Shown in pieces: positions 14,209 through 15,124 of a DNA stretch of 15,124 bases. The translations under genes were made by a program, and so were the position numbers. This DNA comes from Clostridia bacterium (GTDB lineage: Bacteria > Bacillota > Clostridia > Christensenellales > Aristaeellaceae). The stretch's first letter is position 1. Each line of letters starts with the position of its first letter. The stretch lies in NCBI GenBank assembly GCA_016296675.1, contig JAEDIV010000055.1, forward strand, positions 1 to 15,124, in the 5' to 3' direction. Under the pieces are notes generated by a model. It did not search any database. It saw only the letters and a list, made by a program, of their open reading frames with translations, and was not told the DNA's origin.

Positions 14209-15039
14209 ATGCAGTTCATTCTTCGTATTCTGGAAGGCGCGCTGATTGGATTGGGCGCTGTGCTTCCTGGTATTTCCGGCGGCGTTCTTTCAGTCATTTT
14301 CGGCGTTTACAAGCCCTTGATGGAGGTTCTTGGAAATCCGCTCAAGAACTGGAAAAAGCATTTGATGCTCTTAATTCCGATCGTGATCGGCGTTGTCGTC
14401 GGTTTCCTCGGAATCGCAAAGCTCTTAGGCTTCCTGTTAGACCGTTATCCGGGTCCGTCGGTATTCCTTTTCTTAGGTCTCATTATCGGTATGCTCCCCT
14501 CTCTTTTCAGAGAAGCCGGCGAACAGGGCAGAAACAAAAATTCCTTTATCGGTATGGCGGTTGCATTTATTATCGTTCTGGCGCTTCTCATCTGCCTCAT
14601 GTTTGTCCTTAACCTCTCTATCCCCTTCAATTTCTTCACCTGCCTGTTCTGCGGTTTCTCGCTCGCGCTGAGCATCATCGCTCCCGGCATGAGCTTTTCT
14701 ACCTTCTTAATGCCGCTCGGTCTTTACCAACCCTTCGTTGAGGGACTCGGAAATCTTGATTTCTCGGTTCTGATTCCTGTTGCCATCGGAGCAGTTGTCA
14801 CCTTTATCCTTTTCGTCCGCGGTATCAATTACATGCTCAAGCATCATTACTCCGTCATGTTCCATTCGATCATCGGCATCGTTATGGCCGCCACCCTTCT
14901 CACGCCTTTTGAAAGTGAACTTCTTTCCGTCGCTTACGCAAGCGCTGGCGCAATCATTATAAACCTCGTCTTTGCCGTAATCGGTATCGTCTGCGCATTG
15001 CTGCTTGACAAATTCAATTCCGGTGTGACAAAAGAATAA
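14209..15039 (+). CDS. popT: DUF368 polyprenyl-phosphate transporter (PopT-like)
   Basis: A 276-residue integral membrane protein with about eight to ten hydrophobic segments. The two inverted-repeat signature motifs of DUF368 are present: AVLPGISGGVLSVIFGVY (17-34) and LSIIAPGMSFSTFLMPLGLY (154-173). DUF368 proteins (PopT) carry undecaprenyl phosphate back across the membrane so that it can again load peptidoglycan and surface-polymer precursors. Length is normal and no motif residue appears lost. AGGAGG lies nine bases before the ATG. It follows the glycosidase-family pair on the same strand by 83 bases with only a weak stem-loop between, so partial cotranscription is possible. That context fits recycling of the lipid carrier beside glycopolymer-processing enzymes. 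The gene name is by family, not by ortholog test. Confidence 0.92.
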   Translation: MQFILRILEGALIGLGAVLPGISGGVLSVIFGVYKPLMEVLGNPLKNWKKHLMLLIPIVIGVVVGFLGIAKLLGFLLDRYPGPSVFLFLGLIIGMLPSLFREAGEQGRNKNSFIGMAVAFIIVLALLICLMFVLNLSIPFNFFTCLFCGFSLALSIIAPGMSFSTFLMPLGLYQPFVEGLGNLDFSVLIPVAIGAVVTFILFVRGINYMLKHHYSVMFHSIIGIVMAATLLTPFESELLSVAYASAGAIIINLVFAVIGIVCALLLDKFNSGVTKE

Positions 15040-15049
15040 CCCCAAATCA

Positions 15050-15074
15050 CAAAAAGCCTTCCTTCGGGAAGGTT
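15050..15074 (-). terminator. Intrinsic terminator closing the right element
   Basis: On the minus strand AACCTTCC (15074-15067), loop CGAA, then GGAAGGCT and a T-run (15055-15051). It has one G-T pair. The T-run is on the minus strand, so it terminates transcription entering from the right, converging on the DUF368 gene. Confidence 0.75.
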
Positions 15075-15124
15075 CAGATCATCAACAAACCTCCGGGAGA
15101 GGTATGGAGAGGGAGATAACTTCC
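15074..15124 (-). repeat. Right copy of the inverted dispersed element
   Basis: The reverse complement of these bases aligns base for base with 1-51 (42 of 51 identical), including the exact 18-mer GGTTTGTTGATGATCTGA (15091-15074) and CTCCCTCTCCA (15115-15105). The minus-strand frame reads GSYLPLHTSPGGLLMI, then a stop at the position matching the left copy. It folds differently from the left copy in its middle part (ACCTC with GAGGT around TCCCG). The last base of the window corresponds to its first base. Confidence 0.6.

Noticed and set aside
1..15124. The inverted ends as terminal inverted repeats of a 15-kb transposon
   Set aside because: The interior is housekeeping genes (rnhA, tRNA-Ala, popT-like, sugar transport) with no transposase, and the ends look like gene or RNA 3' ends with terminators. 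An assembly break at a multi-copy sequence is simpler.

Overview
The window looks like chromosomal DNA from a low-to-mid GC Clostridia-type Firmicute. Supporting signs are strong AGGAGG ribosome-binding sites before almost every gene, sigma-A type promoters, many intrinsic terminators, a XerS-like single recombinase, LysM proteins, a DUF368 (PopT) transporter and a tRNA without encoded CCA. I cannot name the genus. Several traits (a sugar-binding protein with a type I rather than a lipoprotein signal, no transporter ATPase nearby) suggest an uncultured lineage. The gene content is mostly housekeeping and cell-envelope. I see no phage, CRISPR or classic defence locus.

Layout from left to right. 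Bases 1-51 and 15124-15074 (reverse complement) are two copies of one element that point inward and are each followed by an intrinsic terminator. They may be the 3' ends of paralogous genes or RNAs lying outside the window. Next is a monocistronic small Cys-rich protein (150-383), then about 900 bases without a convincing gene. That gap holds an AT-rich perfect palindrome, a consensus promoter feeding straight into a long hairpin, and a terminator-like stem: a possible ncRNA or operator region and possibly a dif-like site. A XerS-like tyrosine recombinase (1396-2565) follows. It converges with a minus-strand operon (M19 dipeptidase, four-LysM protein, orphan ZnuA-like lipoprotein, RNase HI; 5733 to 2568). 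The two units meet with a 2-base gap, and each one's terminator lies inside the other's coding sequence.

Divergent from that operon is a tRNA-Ala(GGC) with its own promoter and terminator. An ABC sugar-uptake operon follows (binding protein, stem-loop, two permeases; 6228-9483). The solute-binding protein is visibly codon-optimised and is separated from the permeases by a strong stem-loop, as expected where the binding protein is made in excess. The energising ATPase must be encoded elsewhere.

The right third is envelope-related: a secreted PIG-L type deacetylase (9787-11295), then a phosphodiester glycosidase-family membrane protein (11659-12735), a one-base-spaced partner of unknown function with duplicated extracytoplasmic modules (12737-14125), and a PopT-like DUF368 polyprenyl-phosphate transporter (14209-15039). 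Together they suggest handling of surface glycans and their lipid carrier. The least described unit is the glycosidase plus duplicated-module protein pair. All functional assignments are from sequence reading alone.
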